From: Flavobacteriaceae bacterium PS02293 | GTDB taxonomy: Bacteria; Bacteroidota; Bacteroidia; Flavobacteriales; Weeksellaceae | Assembly: GCA_029960045.1 (NCBI GenBank) | Contig: JASCOV010000011.1 | Coordinates: 62,001 to 126,000, forward strand | Length of the DNA stretch: 64,000 bases | Direction of reading: 5' to 3' | Shown: positions 27,289-35,628 of the stretch, in pieces | Layout: each line of letters begins with the position of its first letter | Position numbering within the stretch: the stretch's first letter is position 1 | Notes under the pieces: model-generated | Seen by the model: only the letters and a program-made list of their open reading frames with translations | What the model was told of the DNA's origin: nothing | Database searches by the model: none | Position numbers and translations under genes: made by a program

Positions 27289-28158
27289 TTAATCCGAGAT
27301 AATCATCTCAAAACTTATTTTAAGAGGTTTACCTATAGCATTAGGTCTTGTCCAACCTCTTGATGTTAAATGATAATAATTAATTTCATTATCAGTGGTT
27401 TCATAAAGCAATGCTGGTTCTACTATTTCGTCTATTGTTTTCAGTTTTTCATCCATCTTATTACCATTGGCATATTTTGTAAAATCCACTTTGCGTAAGT
27501 TGGATGGAATATTGATCCAATCAAATCCAATATATAGTCCATCTTTAGGAAGTATTAATCTACTTTCTTCAATGTCAACTTCATAAATTCTGTTTCCAGG
27601 TTTGCATTCTACAATGTACTCCATAGATCCATACAGCTCGCCAGGCTTTCCGTTATCATTGCGATAGAATTTTAGAATAATTGGTTTATTTTTTCCTCTA
27701 GTAGAAGAGGTTAAAAATTTTACACTTTTAATAAAAGCTACTTCCGGGTAGCTTTTATTAAAAGGGATATATTCTGCCCAGCTCAGATATTTACTAGACG
27801 TATACACATATCTAGTTGATTTTTTATCTGTCCTTCCTATTGTGATTTGTTGATTGTTTTTAGGAACAGCCGCTATTTGTATATTAATCTCCTTAGATTT
27901 CAACACATATTCTTTCTGATTCTCACTCGTGAAAAAATCTTCAAAACCTGTTGCACTTATCTTTGATATTTTTTCATCTTTTTTTAATTTTAACCTTCCT
28001 TTCTTATCAGTGTTTTTATAATAGTCTTTACCTTCAAAATAAACTTTTGCATAAGGAATAGGCTTTATCATATTACTTTGTATTGAAACTTCAGAATCTT
28101 CCTGGGCATAAAGAATAAAAGAGGTACAAAGTGAAAGTAATAAAAATAGTTTCTTCAT
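27289..28158 (-). CDS. Secreted protein with carboxypeptidase-regulatory-like domain, unknown function
   Basis: 289 residues from the ATG at 28158 (an ATG four codons earlier is also possible). Signal peptide MKKLFLLLSLCTSFILYAQ; residues about 25-95 look like a CarboxypepD_reg-like beta-sandwich (KPIPYAKVYFEGKDYYKNTDKKGRLKLK). The remainder (KSVKFLTSSTRGKNKPIILKFYRNDNGKPGELYGS ... GLYIGFDWI) resembles a jelly-roll domain. No catalytic motif is evident. It lies in the islet bounded by the 39-bp repeat, next to the DUF6705-like gene, from which a hairpin at 28179-28201 separates it. Confidence 0.78.
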   Translation of the reverse strand: MKKLFLLLSLCTSFILYAQEDSEVSIQSNMIKPIPYAKVYFEGKDYYKNTDKKGRLKLKKDEKISKISATGFEDFFTSENQKEYVLKSKEINIQIAAVPKNNQQITIGRTDKKSTRYVYTSSKYLSWAEYIPFNKSYPEVAFIKSVKFLTSSTRGKNKPIILKFYRNDNGKPGELYGSMEYIVECKPGNRIYEVDIEESRLILPKDGLYIGFDWINIPSNLRKVDFTKYANGNKMDEKLKTIDEIVEPALLYETTDNEINYYHLTSRGWTRPNAIGKPLKISFEMIISD

Positions 28159-28178
28159 ATTTTTTATCATAATACTTA

Positions 28179-28201
28179 AAGCCCCATTGCTGAGGCTTTT
28201 A
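28179..28201 (-). terminator. Hairpin between islet genes
   Basis: AAAGCC ... GGCTTTT imperfect inverted repeat (minus strand AAAAGCCTCAG ... GGGGCTTTAAG) directly after the DUF6705-like stop codon. The T run is short, so termination may be partial. Confidence 0.45.
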
Positions 28202-28205
28202 TTAA

Positions 28206-28778
28206 TTATTGTTTTGTAAATATTAGATCTTTAGCCACTGGCAAATAAACAGTTCTATCCAGGCTGAGGGGACATTCTTTTATGTCTAGAAGCGAGTCGT
28301 CAGGGTAATAAGACCAGCTGATCTGGTTGTCTGTAGGTTTTTTTAGCTTTATGCTTCCGTTTCCTACGCCGCAGTTGGTCCCGGAATAATTCAGCACGAT
28401 AGCGTTATTATCATAAAGAGCAATCCCTATGCTTATGATTTTGTTCCTTTTAGGATCTATAAGGTTTATAGTATCCTGTAATATGGTTCCTGTTGATAAT
28501 TTCTTTACAATGTATTTAATGTGAAGAACATCATGATAATATTTTTTATCATTAGATCCATAATCTATAAGCATTTTATCTTCTTTAGTAATGAACAATG
28601 TAATTTCATTTCCTTGGAAAGTCGCTTTATAAGTTCCTACATATTGAGGCAAAAGGTTATCCAGATCCTTAATGTAAGAATAATTGGGAACATCCTCAAA
28701 AAAAGTATTCAAAGGATAAATTTGTGCTTTGCATGTTATCAAACTAATGAATAAAGCGAATAACAATATTTTTTTCAT
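28206..28778 (-). CDS. DUF6705-like secreted protein
   Basis: 190 residues from the ATG at 28778, chosen because it opens a clean signal peptide (MKKILLFALFISLITCKAQ). A longer in-frame start at 28838 overlaps the neighbouring gene and adds a non-signal sequence. The mature part has YVGTYKATFQGNEITLFITKED, an FxG/YxG-type beta pattern, NYSGTNCGVGNGSIKLKKP and the ending YLPVAKDLIFTKQ, which I associate with DUF6705 in Chryseobacterium-like genomes. The function is unknown. A cysteine in LITCKAQ might be lipidated or be part of a normal signal peptide. Confidence 0.78.
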   Translation of the reverse strand: MKKILLFALFISLITCKAQIYPLNTFFEDVPNYSYIKDLDNLLPQYVGTYKATFQGNEITLFITKEDKMLIDYGSNDKKYYHDVLHIKYIVKKLSTGTILQDTINLIDPKRNKIISIGIALYDNNAIVLNYSGTNCGVGNGSIKLKKPTDNQISWSYYPDDSLLDIKECPLSLDRTVYLPVAKDLIFTKQ

Positions 28779-28800
28779 AATTGTTTTTGTTATGTTAAAA

Positions 28801-30351
28801 TTATTGACAAGGGGTGTCTTTCGGTTTTCCATCAGCACCGAGCGTTACATTGGTTACATTTCCGTTTTTATCTATTCTTTGTAGGATCATTTTGCTTTTG
28901 TCGATCCCCATTTTAGATAGTGTATAAAAGAAAACTTTTTCTACGCCTTGATGGCTGGTGTAATTTCCATACTGTGAACCGTTTCCTGACTTATTTCTAA
29001 CTTCATTTTCAAACTTTCTATATTTATCTCTTAGAGCATCAAAATCATAGGTTTTATCGTGTAAATAGCCTGCGTTTTGCGGGGTATCGGTAAACCTTAC
29101 AATGTAGTTAAAAGATTCATAACCATCCGGCGGGCATGTCCCTGCAACGGCGCAAGGCTGTGATCCCACCATCCCTACGAAAGCATCATTGGAAGGCGTT
29201 CCAGTCGGCAAGCTCTTGACAAAGCCCAGCAAAACATAAATATCCCTCGGAGATACCATCTTAATTCCGTCAGGCGTGTGGTTATGATAGACACCCTTGT
29301 TACCTGTCATATCAAAGGTTACACTATGCTCGTCGCCATTCATCACATTACCTGGCATACCGTCATTTTTTACCATAAAAGCTTTTTCGCCTCCTATTTT
29401 AGATTTTTCATAGAGTTCGTTAAGTTTTGGTTTTACATCAGCTTTCTGAACCATTGCTTTTGTTTTTGCGCAAATCTCATTTTGTATAGTAATTACAACT
29501 CCACCACCAGGATCTTGGTTCTGATCACAAGATGGAGCGGGTGCTTTTGAAGATGCTCTAAAATAGACTCTAAGCTTCAACGTTTCCCCACATTTATTAG
29601 TATAGATTGCATATTGATAACCATCTTGGTTTATAATTTGACTTAACACCCAATCTCCACACGGATCACCACCACCGCTTGAACTTCCTCCATTTCCAGG
29701 ATAACTTACTGGTCCTCCGGTGCCGGGTGGAGTTCCTGTCCCACCACCCGGATCGCCACCGCCTGGTCCATGAGGATTACCGCCACCGGGTGGAGGTGGA
29801 GGACAATCTGGACAAGGTTCTGGCTCGCAATTCCCAGTTCCGTTAAGATAAGCAACAGTACTTTCCAAATTCCCGTCTAAAGAATAAGTATAGAGATTGC
29901 CGGAAAACGTAAGATAATTGTTGTTACCATTCAGAATCCACTCAGCTGAAGGTTCATAAACGAGCACTTTGCTAGTTTCTGCTTCTGAAGGATCCGTTTT
30001 CACTACAAGATTATATGTCTCCGAACTTTCTGTTCCCACATTTGGGGTTATTGGAAAAGTATAGAACACCTCATTTGTCTCGTTTGTGGTTTCTATAATG
30101 TAATTGGTATTGATTTCTCCAAAAACAGTTTCTGTTTTCCCCATAGTAGAAGAATGGTTCTTCAGAGGCACTATAAAATTGGTTTTTGCTTGTAGGACAT
30201 TAATGATCTGCGGAATCTCTGACCTCGGCACAACCCGGAATTTCAGAGCTTGTTGACTGCTGTTGGTGTCATTAGGATTGAAGTTCTCATTCCTACAGCC
30301 CACCAGAAGGAATGCCAGGAAGGCAAACCATAATAGATAGGTTTTGTTCAT
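28801..30351 (-). CDS. Lipoprotein with Pro/Gly-rich hinge and JAMM-like C-terminal motif
   Basis: 516 residues. Lipobox LLVGCRNE puts the lipid cysteine at about residue 19. Residues 25-180 form an N-terminal domain of unknown type. Residues about 180-232 are a Pro/Gly-rich linker starting CEPEPCPDCPPPPPGGG. A Cys-containing middle module follows. The C-terminal domain (about 295-516) holds HNHTPDGIKMVSPRD: H356, H358, S367 and D370, close to the JAMM/MPN+ zinc motif (HxH-x7-SxxD) but with eight spacing residues. A surface-exposed metalloprotease-like or binding protein is plausible, not shown. Promoter TTTG-N20-TATATTTG at 30391-30422. It is divergent from an XRE regulator and is the main gene of the islet. 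Confidence 0.82.
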   Translation of the reverse strand: MNKTYLLWFAFLAFLLVGCRNENFNPNDTNSSQQALKFRVVPRSEIPQIINVLQAKTNFIVPLKNHSSTMGKTETVFGEINTNYIIETTNETNEVFYTFPITPNVGTESSETYNLVVKTDPSEAETSKVLVYEPSAEWILNGNNNYLTFSGNLYTYSLDGNLESTVAYLNGTGNCEPEPCPDCPPPPPGGGNPHGPGGGDPGGGTGTPPGTGGPVSYPGNGGSSSGGGDPCGDWVLSQIINQDGYQYAIYTNKCGETLKLRVYFRASSKAPAPSCDQNQDPGGGVVITIQNEICAKTKAMVQKADVKPKLNELYEKSKIGGEKAFMVKNDGMPGNVMNGDEHSVTFDMTGNKGVYHNHTPDGIKMVSPRDIYVLLGFVKSLPTGTPSNDAFVGMVGSQPCAVAGTCPPDGYESFNYIVRFTDTPQNAGYLHDKTYDFDALRDKYRKFENEVRNKSGNGSQYGNYTSHQGVEKVFFYTLSKMGIDKSKMILQRIDKNGNVTNVTLGADGKPKDTPCQ

Positions 30352-30390
30352 CGTTTGTTGTGTTTTAAATTATAAATATAAATATTTCCC

Positions 30391-30422
30391 CAAATATAAT
30401 TATAAATTTTAATTATGGCAAA
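30391..30422 (-). promoter_or_regulatory. Promoter of the JAMM-like lipoprotein gene
   Basis: On the minus strand TTTG (30419-30422), 20 bases, TATATTTG (30391-30398). The -33 element overlaps the inverted repeat at 30414-30431, as expected for a repressed promoter. Confidence 0.6.
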
Positions 30423-30431
30423 TATGCCATA
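30414..30431. promoter_or_regulatory. Candidate XRE operator (inverted repeat)
   Basis: TATGGCA-AATA-TGCCATA, a perfect 7-4-7 inverted repeat in the 113-base divergent region between the lipoprotein gene and the XRE gene, overlapping the lipoprotein -33 box. Size and place fit an autoregulatory XRE/HTH_3 operator; binding is inference. Confidence 0.5.
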
Positions 30432-30464
30432 TGTATTTTTATCTATATTCTCAACCTTTGCTTT

Positions 30465-30707
30465 GTGAAGACAAACATAAGCAAAGAGTTTATTATATTA
30501 TTTGGCAAAAACCTAAGAAAAATAAGGGAGTCAAAAAAAATGAGCATGCAAACTCTTGCAGATATTACAAATATTGAGTATTCGCAAATAAGCCGTATTG
30601 AACGAGGATTAATAAATACTTCTATCGGTATTATTTACGAAATTTCAAAAGCCCTGGAAGTAGACATTAAAGAACTTTTCAATTTTAATATAGAAAAAAA
30701 TAATTAA
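30465..30707 (+). CDS. XRE-family HTH regulator
   Basis: 80 residues from a GTG start; no ATG fits without losing the first helix. One HTH_3 domain: FGKNLRKIRESKKMSMQTLADITNIEYSQISRIERGLINTSIGIIYEISKALEVDIKELF. There is no sensor or partner domain. It is divergent from the JAMM-like lipoprotein, with a palindrome between them. Its stop codon is one base from the right copy of the 39-bp repeat, so it is the last gene of the islet. It probably controls the islet; it could also be a solitary regulator left from an integrated element. Confidence 0.85.
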   Translation: MKTNISKEFIILFGKNLRKIRESKKMSMQTLADITNIEYSQISRIERGLINTSIGIIYEISKALEVDIKELFNFNIEKNN

Positions 30708-30708
30708 C

Positions 30709-30747
30709 ACAACGAAAAACCACAAGTCTAGGCTTGTGGTTTTTTAT
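30709..30747. repeat. Right copy of 39-bp direct repeat (terminator)
   Basis: Perfect copy of 27249-27287, 3460 bases away in the same orientation. Its hairpin terminates the XRE gene and lies over the last codons of the membrane protein gene that ends at 30728. Confidence 0.9.
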
Positions 30748-31189
30748 TTTTGAGCAATAACTTCGCTTTCTTTTCTCTTCTTTTGTAGATGACTTCGGTA
30801 ATTTTCCCCCCTATCCAGGAGAATGGGAAGAAGATAAGGAAGATTGATATCTTATAGAAAACCGGATGGTAAGGATAAATAATAATATCCAGCATCGCTA
30901 TAAACAGCATAATGAATCCAATTAAAATGGCGTAAGCAACTTTAGCATATTTCACAATCACCGCAGTCACCACTCCACCAAACGTAACACCCAATCCTCC
31001 GAAGAACAAAAGCGCCACAAAAAAAGAATCTTTGTTCTGAACAGATCTAAGCAGCGTTTCCCAATGATCAAACGGAGCAAATTGCTTGTAGGTCACCCAC
31101 GTGGAGTCTATCTTTATCCCCAACGTGATAATGAGAGCAGCGACTGCCAAGCCAGCCAAAACACCTATGGTATTCCTACAGAAGTTCAT
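30728..31189 (-). CDS. Four-helix membrane protein of unknown function
   Basis: 153 residues with hydrophobic segments at about 8-25, 57-80, 84-103 and 108-128, and a basic tail (KRREKKAKLLLKNKKPQA). No family was recognised. The last codons (K-P-Q-A-stop) are encoded by the hairpin of the 39-bp repeat: the stop TAG lies in the hairpin loop region. It follows ridA by two bases and is probably in its operon. Confidence 0.75.
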   Translation of the reverse strand: MNFCRNTIGVLAGLAVAALIITLGIKIDSTWVTYKQFAPFDHWETLLRSVQNKDSFFVALLFFGGLGVTFGGVVTAVIVKYAKVAYAILIGFIMLFIAMLDIIIYPYHPVFYKISIFLIFFPFSWIGGKITEVIYKRREKKAKLLLKNKKPQA

Positions 31190-31191
31190 GT

Positions 31192-31572
31192 TTAATCTTT
31201 AAATGCAATCATAGAGATTTCCACATCTACATTTTTTGGAAGACAAGATACCTGAACAGTTTCTCTCGCCGGATAGATTTCGTTTTCGAAGTATGAAGCG
31301 TAGATCTCATTCACCTCAGCAAAATCATCCATATTTTTAAGGAAAATAGAAGCTTTCACGGCATTACTGAAATCCATTTCTGCAGCATTCAAAATCGCTT
31401 TCAGGTTTTTCATTACCTGGTGCGTTTCCTTTTGGATGCCTTCTACCAGTTTTCCGTCTTTAGGATCTACAGGAATCTGACCTGAGATGTATAATGTACC
31501 ATTAACTAAAGTAGCCTGGGAATATGGCCCGATTGCAGCCGGAGCTTCCGACGTGTGAATGATCTTCTTCAT
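31192..31572 (-). CDS. ridA: RidA family protein (enamine/imine deaminase)
   Basis: 126 residues, normal length. It hydrolyses reactive enamine/imine intermediates from PLP enzymes. Typical elements: APAAIGPYSQAT, LYISGQIPVDPKDGKLV, QTHQVMKNL-like helix, KASIFLKNMDDFAEVNEIYASYF and the C-terminal PARETVQVSCLPKNVDVEISMIA with the conserved arginine in ARETV. It is downstream of lptD on the same strand with a 46-base gap. Confidence 0.95.
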   Translation of the reverse strand: MKKIIHTSEAPAAIGPYSQATLVNGTLYISGQIPVDPKDGKLVEGIQKETHQVMKNLKAILNAAEMDFSNAVKASIFLKNMDDFAEVNEIYASYFENEIYPARETVQVSCLPKNVDVEISMIAFKD

Positions 31573-31618
31573 TTTTTATTATTAATTTTTACAAAACTAT
31601 ACAAATTTTCCTTAAATC

Positions 31619-34243
31619 CTAAAAAGTACTGTTCGGTTGCGTGAAACTTCTTTCCTTATATTTCACTGCATCTTTTAGAATGTTGGCTTTGATTCCGATG
31701 AAGAAATCATAAACCTTGTACTGCCCAAACGGAACCCAGTTGAAAGTAATCGTAAAACTACGCTGATCTCTTGCAAATCCAAGGCGTGTGTAGCCAAGCG
31801 TTTTTTGCTCGATGTCATAGTTTGTACTTCCGTTGATATTCCAGTATGGAGTCAGTTTGATACTTCCGTCTAATCCTAGCGTTGCAACTTTATTGCCAAG
31901 TCTGGATAAACTTCTTGTATATGAATAATTTGCATTAACATTCAGAGTCCAGGTTGGGGTGTAATGGGCATAATTATCATCATCAAAGTAATAATTCTCA
32001 TTCCGGATCTCCCCTTTCTTCTTATACTTCTTCGAGAGTTCTTCCTTCTTTCCAAAAATAGCTTCGCTCATTGGATAAGACAACTGAAGGTTGAAACCCT
32101 GTAAGCTGAAATGTCCAAAATCCTCTGTTCTTACTCCCGTATCGCTTCCTTCTGTAAATTCAATCCTGTAAGGTTCCAGAGTTAGGCTTGTATTGACATT
32201 CAGTTTATTATTAAAGAAAGATGACTGTCCATTAACTGTGAATACAGACCATTTGTACTTTTCAGCAGCGAAGTTATATCCTCCGGAAACATTTAAGTTT
32301 TCAAATATTTTTACTTTTTTAACCCCAGTAGAATCGGATTTGGATCTGATTTTCATTTCCAGATTATTCGTAATGTTGAATCCTAAACTTTGGGTAAGAC
32401 CAGAAGTCGGCGCTCCATAAATTCCTCCATCAAATATGGAATAAGGTGTCATCTCGCCACGGGAATTGGAATAGTTTCTGAAATAACCCCAGCTTTTCGC
32501 TCCAAAGTCCGGAGAATAAGTAAAACTCATACTTGGCGTTACCATATGGCGGATCGCTACAATGGGGAAGGTTTTGCTAAAGTTCTTCTGCCCATATAAA
32601 ACAGTCTGCAAACTGGCACTGGTAGAGAATGTCGTGTAACCAGCAATACCTTTATTGTAATTATCTTCCACGAGATTCGTCAGTGGATTATAATTCTTTT
32701 CCAAAGTTTTGGTTGTAAGTACATTGTCCGCATTTGCAGCTAAACTGAAAGTAAAGTATTTTGCAACAGTCGTATTAGTGGATAATGAGATATTATTTTT
32801 AGCACCGGTCTTCAGCTCATCCCACATTTCATTTTTGAAAAGCTTATCCTCGGTTGTAGTGACATAATTACTAAAGGCTAAACCTGTATTCACATTGATG
32901 TTTTCCAGCAATCCAGTTCTTACACCAGTTTTCGGTTTGAAGAGATAAAACTGATTGATAGCAACTGTCATATCCGGCAAACGAATATCTGTAATATTCG
33001 TTGCAAAATTCTGGTTGTAAGACATACTTGCGCTTATCGTCACAGGTAGATTCAGAAAACGCTTGGTCACATTCACACGGGAAGTCTGCTGGCTATTTAG
33101 GACACTTCCGCTTAAGGCATAATTATTATTCACTGTATTAGTATAAAAATTACGACCACTTACAATATCTACACTCGCGTTGAAGGTAAAATAAGGATTA
33201 GCTTTAGAATCCTGAGAATGACGCCAGGCAATTCTAAAAGTTTTGGCTTTGGAATAATCATCCAGACCTTTGATACCTCGAATAGTTGTACCATAATCTG
33301 CAGCAAAGTTTCCAGAATATCTGTACTTTTTAATATAATTAAGTTCTGGCTTTAAGTTCCAGCTACCTTTTGTATAAAAATCGGTTAAAATCTTCAAATC
33401 AAAATGATCTCCAATCGGCTGATAATAACCCAATCCATTCAGGAAAAATCCGACATCCTGACGCTCACCAAAACTCGGCATCAAAATACCCGCAGATCTT
33501 TTATCCGAAAAAGGTAAAATCGCAAATGGAAGAACCAAAGGCGTAGGAACCTGCTCTATAAAAAACTGGAAAGGTCCGGTAACTACCTGTGAACTCTCTT
33601 TTCCTTTCAACATTTTGATGTAAGCGGCAGAGATGTGATAATCCGGAAGAGAATCTTTCTTCTTTATGTAATACTCATCGGTTGTCATAATGGCATTGTG
33701 CATTACATAAACCGAGTCATTATATTTTTTGGTTTTCTTCGCTACGATAACACCTTCACTTTCTTCAGTTCTGGCATTGAAAGCTATGGCCTGCTTGGTT
33801 TTGGTATTATAAATAACCTCGCTGTATTCATATTGCTTTCCGGCTTGTGTGGCAATAGCGGGTTTGATGATTTTTCCTTTCTCATCCACTTCACCTCTTG
33901 CATAGATCTTTCCGGTTTCCCACTCAAATCTGATATAGTCTGCATCTATCTGCATATCCTGATAGATGATTTGGGCCTTTTTGTGAAGCGTAGTCTGCTT
34001 GTTGCCGATAGATGAGCTGCTTTTGTTTTCAGCCTTCATCTTCACAACATCCTCCAATTGTTCTTTGGGGATGATGGTGTCTTTCTTTATGTTTAAAGAA
34101 TCTTTGCCTATATTTAATGAATCTTTAACACCGTTTTTTTGTTCAATATTTTGAGGCACAATTTGTGCTAAAATATTGTTAAAAATTAGGATATTTAAAA
34201 TTAGTAATATACTTTTGAAAATACTTCGAGCCAATGCAGTCAT
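31619..34243 (-). CDS. lptD: LPS assembly outer-membrane protein LptD-like
   Basis: 874 residues. LptD is the outer-membrane barrel that inserts lipopolysaccharide. After a signal peptide (ending NNILAQ) and a short repeat-like linker, residues about 85-190 form an OstA-type jelly roll (KKAQIIYQDMQIDADYIRFEWETGKIYARGEVDEKG). The rest is a large beta-barrel with many alternating aromatic strands; PFAILPFSDKRSAGILMPSFGERQDVGFFLNGLGYY is the family hallmark. The ending RLGFARDQRSFTITFNWVPFG is typical of the Bacteroidota form. The TAATTTTG promoter at 34258-34265 is divergent from the amidase gene. Confidence 0.93.
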   Translation of the reverse strand: MTALARSIFKSILLILNILIFNNILAQIVPQNIEQKNGVKDSLNIGKDSLNIKKDTIIPKEQLEDVVKMKAENKSSSSIGNKQTTLHKKAQIIYQDMQIDADYIRFEWETGKIYARGEVDEKGKIIKPAIATQAGKQYEYSEVIYNTKTKQAIAFNARTEESEGVIVAKKTKKYNDSVYVMHNAIMTTDEYYIKKKDSLPDYHISAAYIKMLKGKESSQVVTGPFQFFIEQVPTPLVLPFAILPFSDKRSAGILMPSFGERQDVGFFLNGLGYYQPIGDHFDLKILTDFYTKGSWNLKPELNYIKKYRYSGNFAADYGTTIRGIKGLDDYSKAKTFRIAWRHSQDSKANPYFTFNASVDIVSGRNFYTNTVNNNYALSGSVLNSQQTSRVNVTKRFLNLPVTISASMSYNQNFATNITDIRLPDMTVAINQFYLFKPKTGVRTGLLENINVNTGLAFSNYVTTTEDKLFKNEMWDELKTGAKNNISLSTNTTVAKYFTFSLAANADNVLTTKTLEKNYNPLTNLVEDNYNKGIAGYTTFSTSASLQTVLYGQKNFSKTFPIVAIRHMVTPSMSFTYSPDFGAKSWGYFRNYSNSRGEMTPYSIFDGGIYGAPTSGLTQSLGFNITNNLEMKIRSKSDSTGVKKVKIFENLNVSGGYNFAAEKYKWSVFTVNGQSSFFNNKLNVNTSLTLEPYRIEFTEGSDTGVRTEDFGHFSLQGFNLQLSYPMSEAIFGKKEELSKKYKKKGEIRNENYYFDDDNYAHYTPTWTLNVNANYSYTRSLSRLGNKVATLGLDGSIKLTPYWNINGSTNYDIEQKTLGYTRLGFARDQRSFTITFNWVPFGQYKVYDFFIGIKANILKDAVKYKERSFTQPNSTF

Positions 34244-34257
34244 TCTGAAATTGGGTT

Positions 34258-34265
34258 CAAAATTA
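34258..34265 (-). promoter_or_regulatory. -7 promoter element of lptD, TAATTTTG
   Basis: Minus-strand TAATTTTG 14 bases upstream of the lptD ATG, in the 42-base divergent gap with the amidase gene. Confidence 0.5.
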
Positions 34266-34285
34266 ATTAAATTTTAAAGATTAAA

Positions 34286-35569
34286 ATGATTAGGCCTACA
34301 CTTTATAATAAATTTTTTTTTCTGTTAACATTTTTTATTAGTTTTAGTAGCTTTTATTGTCAGAAAAAATTCACTTTAGTTCTTGATGCAGGTCACGGAG
34401 GCAGTGATATTGGAGCCAACAGAAACTATGGAGACATCGGGTCTGTACAGGAAAAAAACGTAACGCTTGGCATCGTTTTGAAACTTGGAAGAATGCTGGA
34501 AAAGAACAAAGACTACAAAGTCATCTACACCAGAAAAATAGACGAATATCCATCACTAACTTCCAGAACAGACCTTGCCAACAGAAGCAAAGCAGATCTT
34601 TTCATATCAGTTCACGTGAATTCTTCTCCAAGTAAAAGTGCAACAGCGCAAGGAACCGAGACTTTTGTACAGGGACCAAACCAAAACAGAGCAAACCTGG
34701 ATGTTGCAAAAGCAGAGAATGATGTAATCTTCCTTGATGAAAAGGATAAAGAAAATTTCGCGTCTTATAATCCAAGCTCTCCGGAATCTCTAATTGCCCT
34801 TAAAATTCAACAAAGTAAATATCTGGAAGCCAGCCTTATCATTGGCGGTTTGGTAGAAGATAATTTTGTAAAGAAAGACAAAAGAATGTCCAGGGGTGTA
34901 AAGCAAGAAAACTTACACGTCTTGAGAATGAATGCAATGCCATCCATCTTGATTGAAACTGGCTTTGTGAACAATTATGACGATGCGCATTACATTTCTA
35001 CGGAAGAAGGTCAACAAGCAATTGCAGAAAGTATTTTTAATGCAATCGTGAGTTATAAAAAACTGGTAGATAGAAATGTAAAAGAACCTGAACCGGAAAA
35101 GCCAGTTGAGCAACCTCTTAAAAATGATTTCAGAATCTTATTGATGAGTACGCCAAACAGATATACAGATGAAGATCCTGCGCTGAAAGGTCTGAAATAC
35201 ATTCTACCAATCAAGGAAAACGGATTTTACAAGTATTATTACGGAACCACCAATTTCGCATCTGTACGAGATAACAATCTTAAAACTGCTAAAGATTCCG
35301 GATTCCGAAATTCTATGTCAATCAGTTTTGTTCCGAATCAAACATTGGGAGTTGGCTTTTATACTTTAGAAATCTATGTTGGTAAGGATAAATTAGATTC
35401 CAAATCAACCATTTTGAAAACTATTCCTGAAATCAAAAGAGATAAGGAAAATGGTATGTTCTATTATACATTTGGTAAGTACAAATCTCTTGAAGACGCA
35501 ATCAAAGCTCAGAAGGAATTTGAAGGTAAAGGGATCTCAAACATCATTATTGAGAAAAAATTGAAATAG
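34286..35569 (+). CDS. N-acetylmuramoyl-L-alanine amidase (Amidase_3)
   Basis: 427 residues. It cleaves the amide bond between muramic acid and the peptide stem. Signal peptide about 1-25; catalytic domain about 28-260 with LVLDAGHGGSDIGA (zinc His), a Glu in the QEKNVTLGIVLKLG segment, SVHVNSS (zinc His) and ILIETGFVNN (catalytic Glu). The C-terminal region (about 280-427) ends in a short SPOR-like repeat (YYTFGKYKSLEDAIKAQKEFEGKGISNIIIEKKLK). Acts in the periplasm in cell separation or wall turnover. Divergent from lptD, an arrangement common in flavobacteria. Confidence 0.94.
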   Translation: MIRPTLYNKFFFLLTFFISFSSFYCQKKFTLVLDAGHGGSDIGANRNYGDIGSVQEKNVTLGIVLKLGRMLEKNKDYKVIYTRKIDEYPSLTSRTDLANRSKADLFISVHVNSSPSKSATAQGTETFVQGPNQNRANLDVAKAENDVIFLDEKDKENFASYNPSSPESLIALKIQQSKYLEASLIIGGLVEDNFVKKDKRMSRGVKQENLHVLRMNAMPSILIETGFVNNYDDAHYISTEEGQQAIAESIFNAIVSYKKLVDRNVKEPEPEKPVEQPLKNDFRILLMSTPNRYTDEDPALKGLKYILPIKENGFYKYYYGTTNFASVRDNNLKTAKDSGFRNSMSISFVPNQTLGVGFYTLEIYVGKDKLDSKSTILKTIPEIKRDKENGMFYYTFGKYKSLEDAIKAQKEFEGKGISNIIIEKKLK

Positions 35570-35628
35570 ACAAAATCATTTGCCTAACCAGTATAAAGTC
35601 TCTATTTTTGCAGTCCACAATACCAAAC

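Noticed and set aside
29278..29550. Plus-strand frame inside the JAMM-like lipoprotein gene
   Set aside because: A shadow frame without promoter; the opposite frame has lipobox, linker and conserved motifs.
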